Shown: piece by piece, positions 46,958-59,390 of the stretch
Layout of the letters: the number at the start of each line of letters is the position of its first letter
Position numbering within the stretch: position 1 is the stretch's first letter
NCBI GenBank assembly: GCA_014773175.1
Contig: VXCM01002579.1
Location: 46,492-110,491 of the forward strand
Direction: 5' to 3'
Origin: Lucifuga dentata
Taxonomy: Eukaryota > Chordata > Actinopteri > Ophidiiformes > Bythitidae
Length of the DNA stretch: 64,000 nt
Notes under the pieces: generated by a model
What the model saw: the letters and a program-made list of their open reading frames with translations, nothing else
Databases searched by the model: none
Told to the model about the DNA's origin: nothing
Made by a program: the position numbers and the translations under genes

Positions 46958-49900
46958 TCACACCTCAGGGACAGAGTGATCCATGGATGACCGCAGGAGA
47001 CCAGTGGACATCCTGGAAAAAAACAGCAGCACTTAGCCTGGAACTGAACACAACTAACGTGATTTACAGGCTCTTCATTTAATTTTACAGCACAACTTAA
47101 ATGGGGTAAATTAATATAGCTCCCTCAAATTAAAGCCTGAATTAAAATATTATGAATTATACTGCATCCTGTCACAATCTTTTTATAGAACAAAGCCCCC
47201 ACTGGAGTTCTGTATTAAAAGTCAATGATAAGAGGCGTTAAGGTGCGCATCAGATCATATGGCCTAGCAGTCTACATGTTACATCAATCTTTTCTTACAT
47301 AAATTTGACGGAATATTACAACACAGGTTTCATTTGACTTTATAATGACTTTATAATATAGACAAAAGATCTCAAAGTTTATTTACCAGACTATAAATGA
47401 TACACATGGCAGCTTCAAAGTGGAATAAAATGTCACGCGATGGTGATCTGAATTAGAATAATATGCTGTTCCCCAGTAATAAAAATTTTCCAGTATCCAA
47501 ATGGAACAAGATTATTTGTTTTTTGGAACATTGGAAAAATAAGTGCTTTCTTAAAAAAAGGACAGGAGATGCAGACATAAGAACCCCAAGTTTCAGAGCT
47601 GATAGCCTAAATATTAAGAAGGCAGATGATCTTTGAGCCAAGCCCACAGGGCAGGAGCTCACTTCCTGTTTCACTTGTCTGAGAACACTGTGCAGGACAT
47701 CATGCTACAAGCTACAAACAGGCAATATAGCCTTAAAATAATATCATTATATCTCAAGGTATCTGTGCAATAGTGACATTCAAAGACATGAACAATTTGC
47801 TACTGAGCAATGTTTCATTGGTGTGTGTATAAGTAAGTAATACTAGTGCACAAGTAATACTACAAACTGTAACAACAAAAGGAAAAATTAATTACGGTGC
47901 CTAAGTATAAACTTAGGCACCGTAGAGTGTTTTCCTTCCTTCAGTTAAAGTGTAAATAACTAAATCCTGTAATATTTGAGGTTGTAAACAATAACTCAAA
48001 TTAACTTGACCTGCTAATATTTAGTAGTTTACAAAACATAAATAGTATCACCAAATAAAATTGCTGATGGTGTCTTAATAGGACCTTGACATGTTATGAT
48101 ATTCCCTCCTGTGCTAAAATAGGATCTATGAAGCTGAACTGAAACACGGTTCTGACGTCCAGCTCCACCACAAGCCCAAGGTTGAAGGGGAGAATGAACT
48201 GAAGTGAGTATAGCAGCTAACACTGTTCACACATATTAACACTTCACCACTGACAAAAAGTCACTACTTCGCTAATTTCACCACAACAGCTTTTTCTGTC
48301 ACAGGGAGTACAACTAGCTAAGACTTCTAGCTATGCTCAACTAAGTCAGCGTCACTTGCCTGCTTGTTTACGGTCGAAAAATCAGCTGCCTTGCTTGCTG
48401 CTTCACACGAGTTGTGACTTTCTTGGTATTCACCAGGTGTTTCTGCTTCAGGTGGTGAAACAAATTTGTTGTGTTGGAAACTTTGGCTGTTAGCCAGTTA
48501 GCTTGTAGACAAACCATTTCCAAACAACAGCAGTAGCTCTCTTTTTAGGGAGTAATTCATCAGACACTGACCCGCTACTTCCGAGCATGCCTGTTTTTTT
48601 TTTTCTTCTTCTTGCATATGTCAAAATTCATCAACGTGTCATCATACTGCAATATCATTAATATTGTGACATGACAAGTTTTTATCATGTAAGAAATGTA
48701 TATTGGTATTATCATGAATGATGTATGGCAGAGCCCTGCTACATATGACACACAAGTTCACTGATAGAATAAAGATCCAATGTGCTCTGATGCAGCAGAA
48801 CGTAAACCTCAGTGCTCATCACAAACTGTAAACTGCATGATGTTGCGACACGTGACGCATGATGTGTTCTTCATAAACTCAACTTACACTTCATGAATGC
48901 TAAGTTAATATATTAGCTCAAGTGTTCAAACACTTGAGAGTCCCACCTTTTAATCATATGTTCATAGATGAACTTGGGCATGATGGTGATGGTCATGGTG
49001 GTTGGAGCGGTGGTCAGAATGTCTTTGATCTGAGAATCCTGGAAACAAACACACATACACAAGGTCAACCACAAACCTCTGAGAAACTCCAAGATCACTG
49101 AAGTTAATATTATTCTACAAATACCAGCATATGCATATTAATTCCTTATATTATCGGCTTATGAGAATTGATGGCCAAACTATTTGATGAGTTATATGTA
49201 GTCTTACAGAAACTAATGTCTCACCTTGAGTCCAATAACGTTTTGTCCATTGATCTCACAGATGTAATGCTCCGTCAGCAGGCCATTGCGGGCTGCAGAG
49301 CCGTCCTTGACCAGCGAGGTGATTTTACCGGACTTGTAGATGAAGCCCACGTGGCCTGAGCTGTCTTTGTGCATGGTGACGGTGCGCTGAAATGGCCTGA
49401 CACAGAAACAGGAAAGATTAGGAAACCTAGGCTGATTTACACATCATCTTAACAGTTACTGAACTTCGCTGGAATAGTTTGTGAATTTAGGGTCGTAAGA
49501 GCTTTTCAACTTGGATTTGTGAGAGAGACCAAACGTAAAATCTTTGGGAACTTTGTCAATTACAAAAGTGTCTACTGTTTTAGTAAAGGTACTCCGAGAA
49601 GCAGTGTGAACATCACCACGTGAGATGGAGGAGGACAGCTGAACACCAAGTGTGAGGTGACGAGACAACCAGCAGAGGGAGACAAACGTAAAACAATAGT
49701 TTGGTCTCATAACCATTTTAGTTACTATGAAACAGACTAGAAAGCAACAAATTGCAGATACTGAATCTTACCTGTTTGAATATCAACTATTTAGAAATAT
49801 ATTTAACCTATAATCCTGTTACCTCATTTAATTGAATACACACCTGTCTCTAACCACAAGTTCAATGCGGGTCTCGGCGGCAGCCTTCAGGGCTTTGTGG

Positions 49901-52900
49901 GCCTTGTCCACACTCCAACCAGCACAGTTCTGCCCGTTGATCTGAAGGACCTGGTCCCCAAAGCGCAGCCCGGCCAGAGCCGCAGGGGAGTTGGCCTGCA
50001 CCAGCTGGATAAACACTCCCTGGGAACGGAAACAGGAAACAGACACAACATTAAAAATAAGATCAGGAAATGAGAAGGAAGAGATGAGAGAGAGAGAAAA
50101 TAAGCCGACAGTGGGAAGCAAACAAAAGAGCAGAAATAGAGGAAAGGCAAAAGTTTCACTGGAAGATAAGAGACCAACTTAATTAAATCAAGGTAATTAA
50201 AAAAATGAAATGTGAAATGGACGAGACAAAACAAAAGGATCAACAAAAACTTGAGTCTGAACTATTCTGTCTAAAAAGGACACTGACATATTTTTGTCAG
50301 GTATGTTTCTTTTCCAAACAAATGCAATAATTAAATGACAATATTTTACAAGACTAGAACTAATGATGCAATGCTAGCTATATTAAATTTTGAAACTGAA
50401 AAAAAAAAAAAAAGAGCCTGAAACATGTCCATGAATTAGGTTATTTGATTGGAGTGCTGTCCTTGATTCAATCATAGATGGTCTATTTAAAGGATTCATT
50501 CATTCATTATGTGAAGCATCAAAACAGAGTGTTGTTTCTTCAGTAGAAGCCAGTCAGAAAGGAGACTGTTACATTAGTTAGAAATACTGTGTGCTTCTTT
50601 TCAGATGTATATTGATTACCATTACCCTTAACCTTCAGTTTTGCCAACTCACTGCTGGTCATTGCAGAAGTTGGCCATTATATTAGTGCAATACAAGTAA
50701 ATAATTAAGTACCAGGCATTGTCAAATTACTTCAGTGTGCTTGATCCTGAAACTAATAAACACTACCCAGTCATTGTTTTATAAGCTTGTTTTGTGAAAT
50801 TGTTTTAATTATTATGCCCATTACATCACAAAACTACTTTACATGTAGCAGGTAAATGCTATGAGATCTCCAGACTCACATTGTCAATGGCTCTGAGCCG
50901 GAGTCCGACCTTCCCATCCTGGTCCTTACAAAGGATGATCTCCCGTAGCCCCCCACGGATCTCTGCCCTCCTGATGCCCACATCTGCCCCCGTCACGGGC
51001 CGCACCATCCCCGCAATACCTGAAGTGGAGGACAATGCCACCTGCTGAGGAGAGGAAGGGGGCAAGAATGCAAGGAAGGAATGCAAAAAAGTTGATAAAG
51101 TTGAAAGAGGCGGATTTGAGAAAGAGAGCGATGACAAGAGTGAAATGTAGAGGGGGCGAGGAAGAGGGGAGAGAACAAAGATGAAAGAGGGATGTTACTT
51201 TAAAATTCAGCCGGAGATAAAACGGAATGATGCATCAACTAGAGATATGTGGGAGCGTTTGCTTTCATCTCCTCCTCCACCAGTGACGAAAAGCAGGAAC
51301 GTTGTAAGCGCTACTTTCAAAACTAGTCATCAACAACAAAAATTAAGAAAATAATAAATCAGGGAGGAAAAAAAAAACACAGTGGAATAGAAGATGGTTT
51401 AAGGAGCAGTGGACAGGCTAGGGTGCTATCAAAGACTTGGCACATCCAAGATCCACATGTACCCCCCCCCACACACACTTGGAAAGGCATGAAGAGCTCA
51501 CACTCTCCCACACACAGCTCCAGGCCTGTGGTGAGTCATTTCGTAATGTGGAGGAACATATCCATCCACCACGCAGTTCCTTTAGTTTAACAAAAATAAC
51601 AAAAACGCATTTTGAATGTTGATGCTTTGAATTAAATCTGCTGTAATTACTGATTTGCTTAAGTCAATGTGTCTTCAAATTAATTTCAATTATTTTTAAC
51701 AATTTTTTTTTTTTGTAGTTTTGGCCATTATATACCTTATAATAACATTTTAAGGTGGGATCAAGATGGTAATAATGCAGCAATACAACACCAACTTAAC
51801 TCTGCATCCACACGCACACTTACGTTGTCGGCCACAGGCACCAAGGCCAGGTTCCTCTGGACTTCATCGCTGTTTAGACTCAAACCCATATACTCTCCAA
51901 GCTCTTCCAGATTTGGGTATAAGCCTGAAGGATGGAGAGACAGATTGAAGGAGAGGGAGGAGGGCAGGTGGATAAGGGAATCAAAGTGGAGATTGGAGTT
52001 GGAGGAGCAGATGGAGGGAGGCCAAGCAGGTGGGAGAGGTGGAGAGTATGAGACAGGTTGTTGGCAGGGAAGGAAGACCAAAGCAGAAAGACAGAAGAGA
52101 GAGGAAAAGGGAAGAAAAGTTTATCTGAAGGATTCATAATGTGCAAAGAATTTGGACCTTTTTCTTAAGCCATTTTTGGCCAAAGCTTTTAATGTACATG
52201 AGAATTTTCTCTACAGCACTCTACATCAGACTTCACTATTGAAGTCGCATGTAGGCCCAGTGAACATTTTCTTAGCTACACCTAATGCATTCTCTTAGCT
52301 GATCTCATTCGTTCCCACACATTGTAATTTATTTATGCTGCCCGCTGCAGCAGGGTCATGTTCAAGCTAAGCTGGGCCCTACAGTGGGAGACTGCAGCTA
52401 ATGAGCAGCCCGTGTTGCAGTGCAGTAAAACTTTCCTGGCATCAGCAGTCAGTTCCATGCTATGACAGAAAGGCCACCATTTTCCCCAATTATGTGCAAC
52501 ACATTTTCTCCATCCCTCCTCATTGTCTACTGTATATTCATTCTATCTACTTCCCTATTTCGACAGTGTTCAGCAGTCTGCTCTTCTTTCTGCATGATTC
52601 AATGATTTTTTCTGCCAACAAGAGGTTGCTGTTGCTCTTGCAGCCCAGCAGGGATTCCTGCATTAATCCTAACAAGGATAAAAGAAAGAAATTATAAGGA
52701 GGGCAGTCAGAAGTAAGCTGAAAAGCATAAACTGAATGAGTCCATGGCTGGAGCGATACACACACAGATACATTATATTTATGTACAGTATGTCTACTCA
52801 GCTCCTTAACATTGCTCTTATGTGCTTTGGAGGTACTTGAGAGCTGCCACTTACATTAACAAGGAGAATGGCATTATGCTTTAGCTCGCACAAAGCCCCA

Positions 52901-55900
52901 AAAGGTATGCATAAACATCAAACACAAATCAACCAGCAACATCAACATACCAGGAAGTACTCAGAGAGTTTGATCTGCAACACCTAAGTCAACATTCATG
53001 TCAATATTTTGTTATTTTCTTTGTTTCAACAAAAAGCACAGTTACAGGCCTCGGTGAAAAACAGGCACATTAGTTGACAAAGAGTAACACACCAAAACGC
53101 TGGCCAAACAGAAGAAGATGAGTCATCCTAACCTCCTACAATGGGCGATAACAAGACATTTAAGAGTCATTTTTGAGTCATGTCAGTTATTCCGCTGACC
53201 TGACTTCTCTTTGGTCTCATATGTTTTTGTGTTTGTCCTGTTCCAACACAAGGCCTTTCATTCTCTTCTCCCACACATGCCTGCTCCACGTCTGCCCACA
53301 TCAGCCAATCCAAACAAACTGGTGTCAACTTTGGAAATAACGCTGCTCCTCTAAACAAGGATGCTTAAAAACTACTTCACTGTTCACGCAGCTGGTTCTT
53401 ACCATGACCTCCTCTATCTCAGAAATCTATGCAAAAACACCCGAGAGCCAGTTCTTGCACTAAAACCCACATCTGCAGTTTGCACAATGAATTCAAATCC
53501 CTATTAAAATTCTTAGTTGCATTTTGAAACGTACTCCCAACCTCTTAGATACTGAATCAACCATCAAAAGACATACAAATAAAAAACAGAATTTTAATGT
53601 CTGCAACCATTTCACCCATTTGCTGTATGGAGTTTGTTTTTTTACTTGGTTAAAACAATTTTTTCCTTTTCATTTGCACAAACTAAGGCCTCTGCATGAG
53701 GGTAACCTGCCCTCTCACAAAGGGAGGAAACAACAGAAAACATCGAGAGAAGAAGAAATGTTGCTTTGTTGAGGAAATCTGAACGCAGCAGCCACAGTTT
53801 CCAGCATTAGCATAACTAGCTAGGCTGCGGCCCAGACTGATGTCAGACGGGGTCGCTCCCTTTCACCTCCTTTTCTCTCTCCCCCACATGAGGAGAAGAA
53901 ACGTCTCCCTTCTCTGCTCTAGCTCACTCCCTCCTCTACTGGTCTCTCCCTTCTCCCTCCCTCCTTTACAAATCAACTCCTCCTCTGTTTTCCCTAAGTC
54001 TTGCCTCGTCCCACAGCCAGTCTCCATGGTGACTCATAGCAAGCTCTGCTGAGAGAAAAACAAAAGAGTAAAAAGCCCACAGGACTTTGCATCAAATCAG
54101 GGAACCAGAAAGAGAAACTGAATGAGTGGGAGAGGGTGTCAATGAAAATACGCTTAAAAATTGTCTTTTCTAATCTCATAAAGCCCCCCCATCTGATCTT
54201 TTACCCACTTTTTATTCTTCTGGATGCCTTTTTTTTTGGTCTCTTTTCTTCCCTTTCTCTCTTCCTTCCCACAAAAAAAACCCTGTAACATTCAAGTCCC
54301 AGCCTGCTTTCACAAAAACACAAAAAACAAACACCTGTATTCAAAATAAAATAAAAGGGAAAGTAATAAAGAAACAAAAAAAAAGAGAAATACAGAGGAA
54401 GAGTTCAGAACCAGACTAAGGGGCCCATTAATGTCCAAAACCCATAAGCCATAACCCCCTCCTCACATCCCTGGCCCTCTCATTCCACATGTCTTTATCA
54501 GCCCTCAATACTATAAAACTGTTCTCCTTCCAAGAACAGATAAGCTCAAAAATAGACCCTCCACAGAGCCGCAACTAAAATATCCTGCAAAGTTGCACTG
54601 GTACTATAGTATAATTAGGGCGTAGGCAAGTCCTAAATATGAGAGAAGGATTAAAATATAATCGAAAACACTTTTAGCAGTATACTTTAAGCTAGTGCAT
54701 TTTTAATATTTAATGTTTAGAGAGTCATTAATACACTGCAGGAAGAGAGACAACACCCATTCTGGTAAGCAACTTATTAAGTAAACGATTTTGTCAGCAA
54801 ACAGACATGAGATCTAATGGAAACCAACAACAACATCTTGTGTTGGTTTCCATGGATCTGACTCGCTGGGCTCAGCAATGTAAGAATATGCAAGTATTGT
54901 GCTTGTCATAGGTATTAGATACATCAGATGTGTTTGTGTCTTTCAGTAGGTCAGGGTATCATAAAAAAAAAAAAAAAAATANAAAAAAAAAAAAAAAAAT
55001 TAATTGATGTCAAAGTTGCATCCCACAGCAGCAGGAGACTGCTTTCATTGAGCATTACAGAGAGATATGGATGTCAAAATACTGAGGCAGTATGTAAAAC
55101 TGTGAAATATTTAGATTGATATAAATTCTACAAACAGAGATAATAGTGAATATGCAGGATTTAGAGGTTACGCTGAATCCAGCCAACAGCCACATAAAAA
55201 CCTACCTACTGCTATGTCTGACTAATTCTAATAAAAATACAGTATCAATAGAGTACATTATCTAGTATATGTATGTGTATGGCTATTCTGCTTACAGCTG
55301 TGTAGTATGGAGGCCCGATGAGGCCTGGGACTCACTTGATGCTGGCATCCCAACCATGGTAGGCTGCTGGTAGGTTCCCTCAGTAATGGCTGGCATGGGG
55401 GTGGTGGTCTGAGCAAACTGCGCCTGAGCCTAGAAATAAATTAAACACAATATACTGAACCTGATGGAGTTTAAATGTGAATACAGAATGAAAGGCAATG
55501 CCATCAGTGCAATATAAACAGAAAAGGGAAATAATGAAGGTAGGGTTGGCAGGAAAACAATGCAAGTCTCAGAATTAAGTCATAATCCATGTAAAATGAA
55601 CACATTTAAGTGGATTGGACCTCCATGCGCTTCAAAATTAACCAGTGAGCCTAAGCAATGTAACTGTGAATGATTGTCATAGTTTTGTTTCATTAGAGTG
55701 ATACTGATTACATTTATATATTTGGTATTAAGGGACACAGAGACTTTCAATTATGAATCATGAATTTAAAAAAAAAAGAAAAGGTTGAAAATTCCCCAAA
55801 ATATTATGGTTCTGCTTGATCATTACTCCATCAATAGGCTTCTAATAATTAAGTTAGTTAACATCTCCTGAAAGACGTCTCTTTGTAAAATCAGTTCCTT

Positions 55901-55973
55901 TTTGCACACTTAATCATCTTACCTTAATGACCTTGTCCACCTTCAGGTCTTCGAGGGATGGATACAGAGACAT
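46958..55973 (-). CDS. sdcbp2: syntenin-2, tandem PDZ scaffold (eight coding exons)
   Basis: Coding exons in transcript order: 55973-55923, 55429-55336, 51924-51824, 51044-50880, 50019-49844, 49396-49225, 49038-48947, 47012-46958. All splice sites and phases agree, totalling 302 codons with stop (301 aa; human SDCBP2 292). The N-terminus has [17 protein letters not shown] and, at residue about 50, [16 protein letters not shown], two LYPxL motifs of the kind syntenin-1 uses to bind ALIX. PDZ1 is at about 115-194 (loop [28 protein letters not shown]) and PDZ2 at about 199-273 (loop [25 protein letters not shown]). The tail ends MDHSVPEV. The family binds syndecan-type C-termini and PI(4,5)P2 in membrane trafficking and the nucleus. 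Syntenin-1 is the alternative, but the position beside snph and fkbp1a fits syntenin-2. Exon 4 has a CAGCAG tandem acceptor. Confidence 0.94.
47893..47924. repeat. perfect 14-bp-arm hairpin in sdcbp2 intron
   Basis: TACGGTGCCTAAGT and its exact complement around an ATAA loop. It is isolated in AT-rich intron DNA. Confidence 0.85.
48100..48735 (-). mobile_element. hAT transposon relic with BED finger
   Basis: On the minus strand at about 48430-48510 a BED zinc-finger core is read: [14 protein letters not shown], with the upstream CxxC degraded to CLQA. The right edge GTATGGCAGAGCCCTG resembles a hAT terminus (AGGGCT inverted). The left edge was not found, so boundaries are approximate. It lies in the last sdcbp2 intron in the same orientation as the gene. 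Confidence 0.65.
51045..51823. other. sdcbp2 intron
   Basis: Nothing recognised apart from a short C-run/ACAC stretch near 51462 and a poly-T near 51703. Confidence 0.6.
51925..55335. other. sdcbp2 intron
   Basis: About 3.4 kb with CT-rich stretches near 53870-53965 and a poly-A run split by N 54982. No repeat family or extra exon is recognised. Confidence 0.6.
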
Positions 55974-58204
55974 TCTAAGTAAAGAACAAAAAATAGCTGT
56001 CATTAGAGGATAGTAAGGAAGGAAGGATGGCATGAATGTATAAGCAAACAACCCAGCAAGATGAGACTCCCTGTACAACTGTTTGACAGGGTTTTCCTCA
56101 TTCTACCTTAACGTTTAGCATTAGTTTAGCTTAATGTCTACCTTAATGAAAATATCAAGACATTTTCATTCAGCCATATTCAAATCCTAAACACACAGAA
56201 AGTGTGCAGCACACGTGACCCCAAAATAAATCAACTTCAACCTTGTTCAAATAACTTGTAAGAAATTCTCATGAGTTCATCACTTCACCCTGGCATCATA
56301 TCATGTTTTATAATATTGTCTTCATGCTGAATTAACTATGGCTCTGTGTGTGTGTGTGTGTTGACTGTGAACTTGTATTGCTGTGAATGAAATGACTTGG
56401 TGACCACATTAACACATAAGTCTAAGACTTAAGACTTAATTAAATCTTTTTTAACTCAGTGATCAATGATCCCCTCACTGAGTGTGAGAGGTGGACAGAA
56501 GTTTCACTTTCAAGTTCAACTGCATTGCACAACAACAATTACAAACTTTTTCCATGATTAAGCTTTCTGCTGAAGTTCAAAAAAGAACATTAGTCTAAAA
56601 AACACATGGGCCACATCAAATGAAGATAACAGGCTGTCACAAAAAAGACAACACTGGGTGGGGAAGACATACATATGGGAACACAAACACCCAAACATTG
56701 TATAATTGCTTCCAGTTTCCACCTGGATGCCTTCGGGCTTCATGTGTTTTAAACAGTCATGGTTAGCCATGCCTTGTTTGTTTGAAGCAAGTGGCACATA
56801 TGCCACATAAAACAGCCAACACCACCCAAGTCTCACGTTGTAGTCTTGTGATGGAAATGAGGCCATTCACTTTATAAACAGCAGTCAGTAAGTGCAGAGA
56901 AAAGAACAAACTGATTTTTATCTAAGGTATAAAAAGGAAGTTGCGACACTTCGCTCATTTACAGAAGTCATGTGACTCAGGCAGAGCAGTTTCAGTCAAC
57001 ACACTTTGGCTGTATCGTTTAAAGAAAGAATGAAAGCAAATAATAAAAACATATAAAAAATTTTGAAAAAATAAGACAAAAAAAACAAACACATTCAAAG
57101 TAATAGACACTAAGAGCAGAGGGTGGCCATCGGGCAGTATGCAGAGAGTGGAAAGAGGAAGTGAAGTCAGCTGACAGATTGAGCGTACAGCTCAGCAGAG
57201 TCAATGATGACAGGTAATGCACAAAAGCAAGCTTGAATGTGATGTCCATTTATGTGATGTAACTCAGATTTATTCAGTTGGCTAAGTAATGTACAATTAG
57301 AATCACATATACATCCAGTGGTGACATTTTTCCCGACGACACAGTACAGACAAAGTTTTGATTTCTCACCAACTTTTTTCACCACAAAAACTGTGACAAC
57401 TATGTGTCACAAGATGCGTGATGAACACAGATGTAACAAAATAAGAAATGGGAAAACAAAGTGAACAGGCTGACCATGGAGATATTGCCTAAGACTGTGT
57501 TCCCCTCATCCTAATACACTGTGTGAAAACAAATACCAACCAACAAACAAATGGCAAAAATTTTAAAACAATACTGAGGATGTGATACTTTTTACACTAA
57601 ATAGGCAAAAACTGGGGGGAGTCCCCAACATAAACATTCTGACCACAATCACATAACTGCAAGATCTCTGTCTCACAGCCACTTTAGCCACTACTCTATT
57701 CTGCTATTCTCAGTCCTCACAGACAAGTGCATTATTGTGTTGGTGAACACAGAGGGGCATTTTGTACTATCTAGTGTTTACTTTTCTGCTGTGTTTGTTT
57801 GCTTGCTTTATATTCCTCCCCCAGAAGGATTAGCATGCTCAAATGTATAAACAAATAAGCCTGGAAAAATATGTTTGGCAGCTTTTGCAATGACATAACC
57901 TTTATATATGAAACATTTGCAGCTGCAGTTCAGCTTTGAAATTTACAGAAATGAGGAGCAGAAACAAGGGATAAAGGGGGAATATACCATAGAAGCATTC
58001 TTTTACTGAGAATACTTTGTATGGCAGAAAGACGCTTTGCATTGCTACCATGCTCATTACTTCAGTCTAGAAGAATTTAACAAACTGAAAGCTTTAGTGG
58101 AAAGGAAAGAGAGGACTAACTTCAGGAAGCCTGAACGAATTGGTTAGATTCATGAAGAATGTGGTCCTCTTGGCAGCTTATTCCAGTCAATTGACATGGC
58201 TGAG

Positions 58205-58338
58205 AAAGAGACTGAGGGAAGGGGGAGGAGGAATACTGAAACAGCAATACAGAGGTCCACCCCTTCTACTGNAAAGAGACTGAGGGAAGGGGGAGGAGGA
58301 ATACTGAAACAGCAATACAGAGGTCCACCCCTTCTACT
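58205..58338. other. 66-bp assembly duplication around a single N
   Basis: 58205-58270 is repeated exactly from 58273 to 58338, with one extra G and N 58272 between. It lies in an sdcbp2 intron, so no coding effect. Confidence 0.85.
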
Positions 58339-58404
58339 TCAGTATTCATGGTTCATACAGACAATGTATCCTTTAAAAAATTATGTTTTATATATACATG
58401 CATA

Positions 58405-58628
58405 CAAGGTGTCCCAAAAATGTATACACATTTTGAATGATTATAACTCACTTAAACTTTTTTTTTTTTTTTACAAGTGCAAGTGATTTGAAGTAATGGC
58501 AGAAGCAAGACTAAGCAAAAGATTCTACACGTGTCTTCTTTAACCTGGATTATAAAACCTAGATATACCTTAATAAACATTGTAGTTATAGTCATTCAGA
58601 GTGTTTATACATTTTTTGGGACACTGTG
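58405..58628. mobile_element. mariner-type MITE
   Basis: The left end GGTGTCCCAAAAATGTATAC and the right end complement AGTGTCCCAAAAAATGTATA continue inward as matching TTTGAATGA/TCTGAATGA, an imperfect TIR of about 30 bp. GTGTCCCAAAAA termini are typical of mariner-like elements. At about 220 bp it has no coding content. Confidence 0.7.
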
Positions 58629-58645
58629 TGTGTATATACAGTTAG

Positions 58646-58649
<4 letters not shown>

Positions 58650-58689
<40 letters not shown>
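58650..58689 (+). repeat. (GA)n microsatellite
   Basis: About 20 GA units directly beside the mariner-type MITE. Confidence 0.95.
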
Positions 58690-58690
<1 letters not shown>

Positions 58691-59159
58691 ACGCACAGGT
58701 CTCCTATATAAGATAAGATATTTACTTGATTAATGGTCTAACAATTTAGCAAAAAACTAAAGAAAAAATATTACTGTTATGTCTATAATATACGACATCA
58801 ACTAACGTTATGATTCCACGTTAGCTAGCGTTACCTGACTGGGCCACAGTCATTAAAAATTAACCAAACACTGTTAGTTGACTGAAGAACAGACACATTT
58901 TACGCAGCCATAAACTAGCATATGTTATTTTTGCTGGTAAATTTGAAGAACTTAAAACCTTTTTTAAGAAACGGCGAACTATTGAACGGGCTAAGCTGTT
59001 CACTCTTTGTTCATATTTCACAGGAACGCCAACATCAACAGACAACGAAAGCAAAGTGCTAACGCTAGCCACAACGCTAGCTTGTTAGGTAAACGAACAT
59101 TAGCTAGTTAGAAAGGTTTGGTAAAACGGTTTGCTAGTTAGTTAGTTATCATCACCCAC

Positions 59160-59390
59160 CTTTAATGTGTTGTTGTGAACTCAGCTAGGAAACTTATTCT
59201 GCTCCAGGAAATATCAGACAAAGCCCACTCCTTTATATTTCCTTTTCTTCACTCCGCCGCTCGGCTCGTTGATAACAGCTCTGTCAGTAACGGGAAGGGA
59301 AATTCTCGAGTGAAGTCACTGCTGGGCTTCCTGGTCTGAACAGCACGCCAATCACAACGTTGACGTTATAGGCCACGCCCCTTATCGGTC
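59160..59390 (-). promoter_or_regulatory. sdcbp2: probable sdcbp2 noncoding first exon and promoter
   Basis: Minus-strand donor TTAAAG|GTGGGTG at 59160/59159 ends a candidate 5' UTR exon extending into GC-richer sequence near 59250-59330 (CCGCCGCTCGG). Upstream on the minus strand lie a CCAAT-type box (GCCAAT on plus at 59348), a CRE-like TGACGT near 59363 and a CACGCCCC GC/KLF-type box near 59375. Exon use and start site are inferred from these signals and from the need for an exon upstream of 55974. Confidence 0.55.

Larger units (their letters stand above)
47013..48946. other. sdcbp2 last intron
   Basis: Donor AAAAG|GTGGGA (minus) and acceptor TTTTCCAG. It contains the perfect hairpin at 47893-47924 and a hAT relic at about 48100-48735. 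Confidence 0.7.
55974..59159. other. sdcbp2 5' intron
   Basis: Between the acceptor TTAG just before the start-codon exon (which begins one base 5' of the ATG, at 55974) and the likely noncoding exon ending at 59160. Contains the 58205-58338 assembly duplication, a mariner-type MITE and a (GA)n run. Confidence 0.55.
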
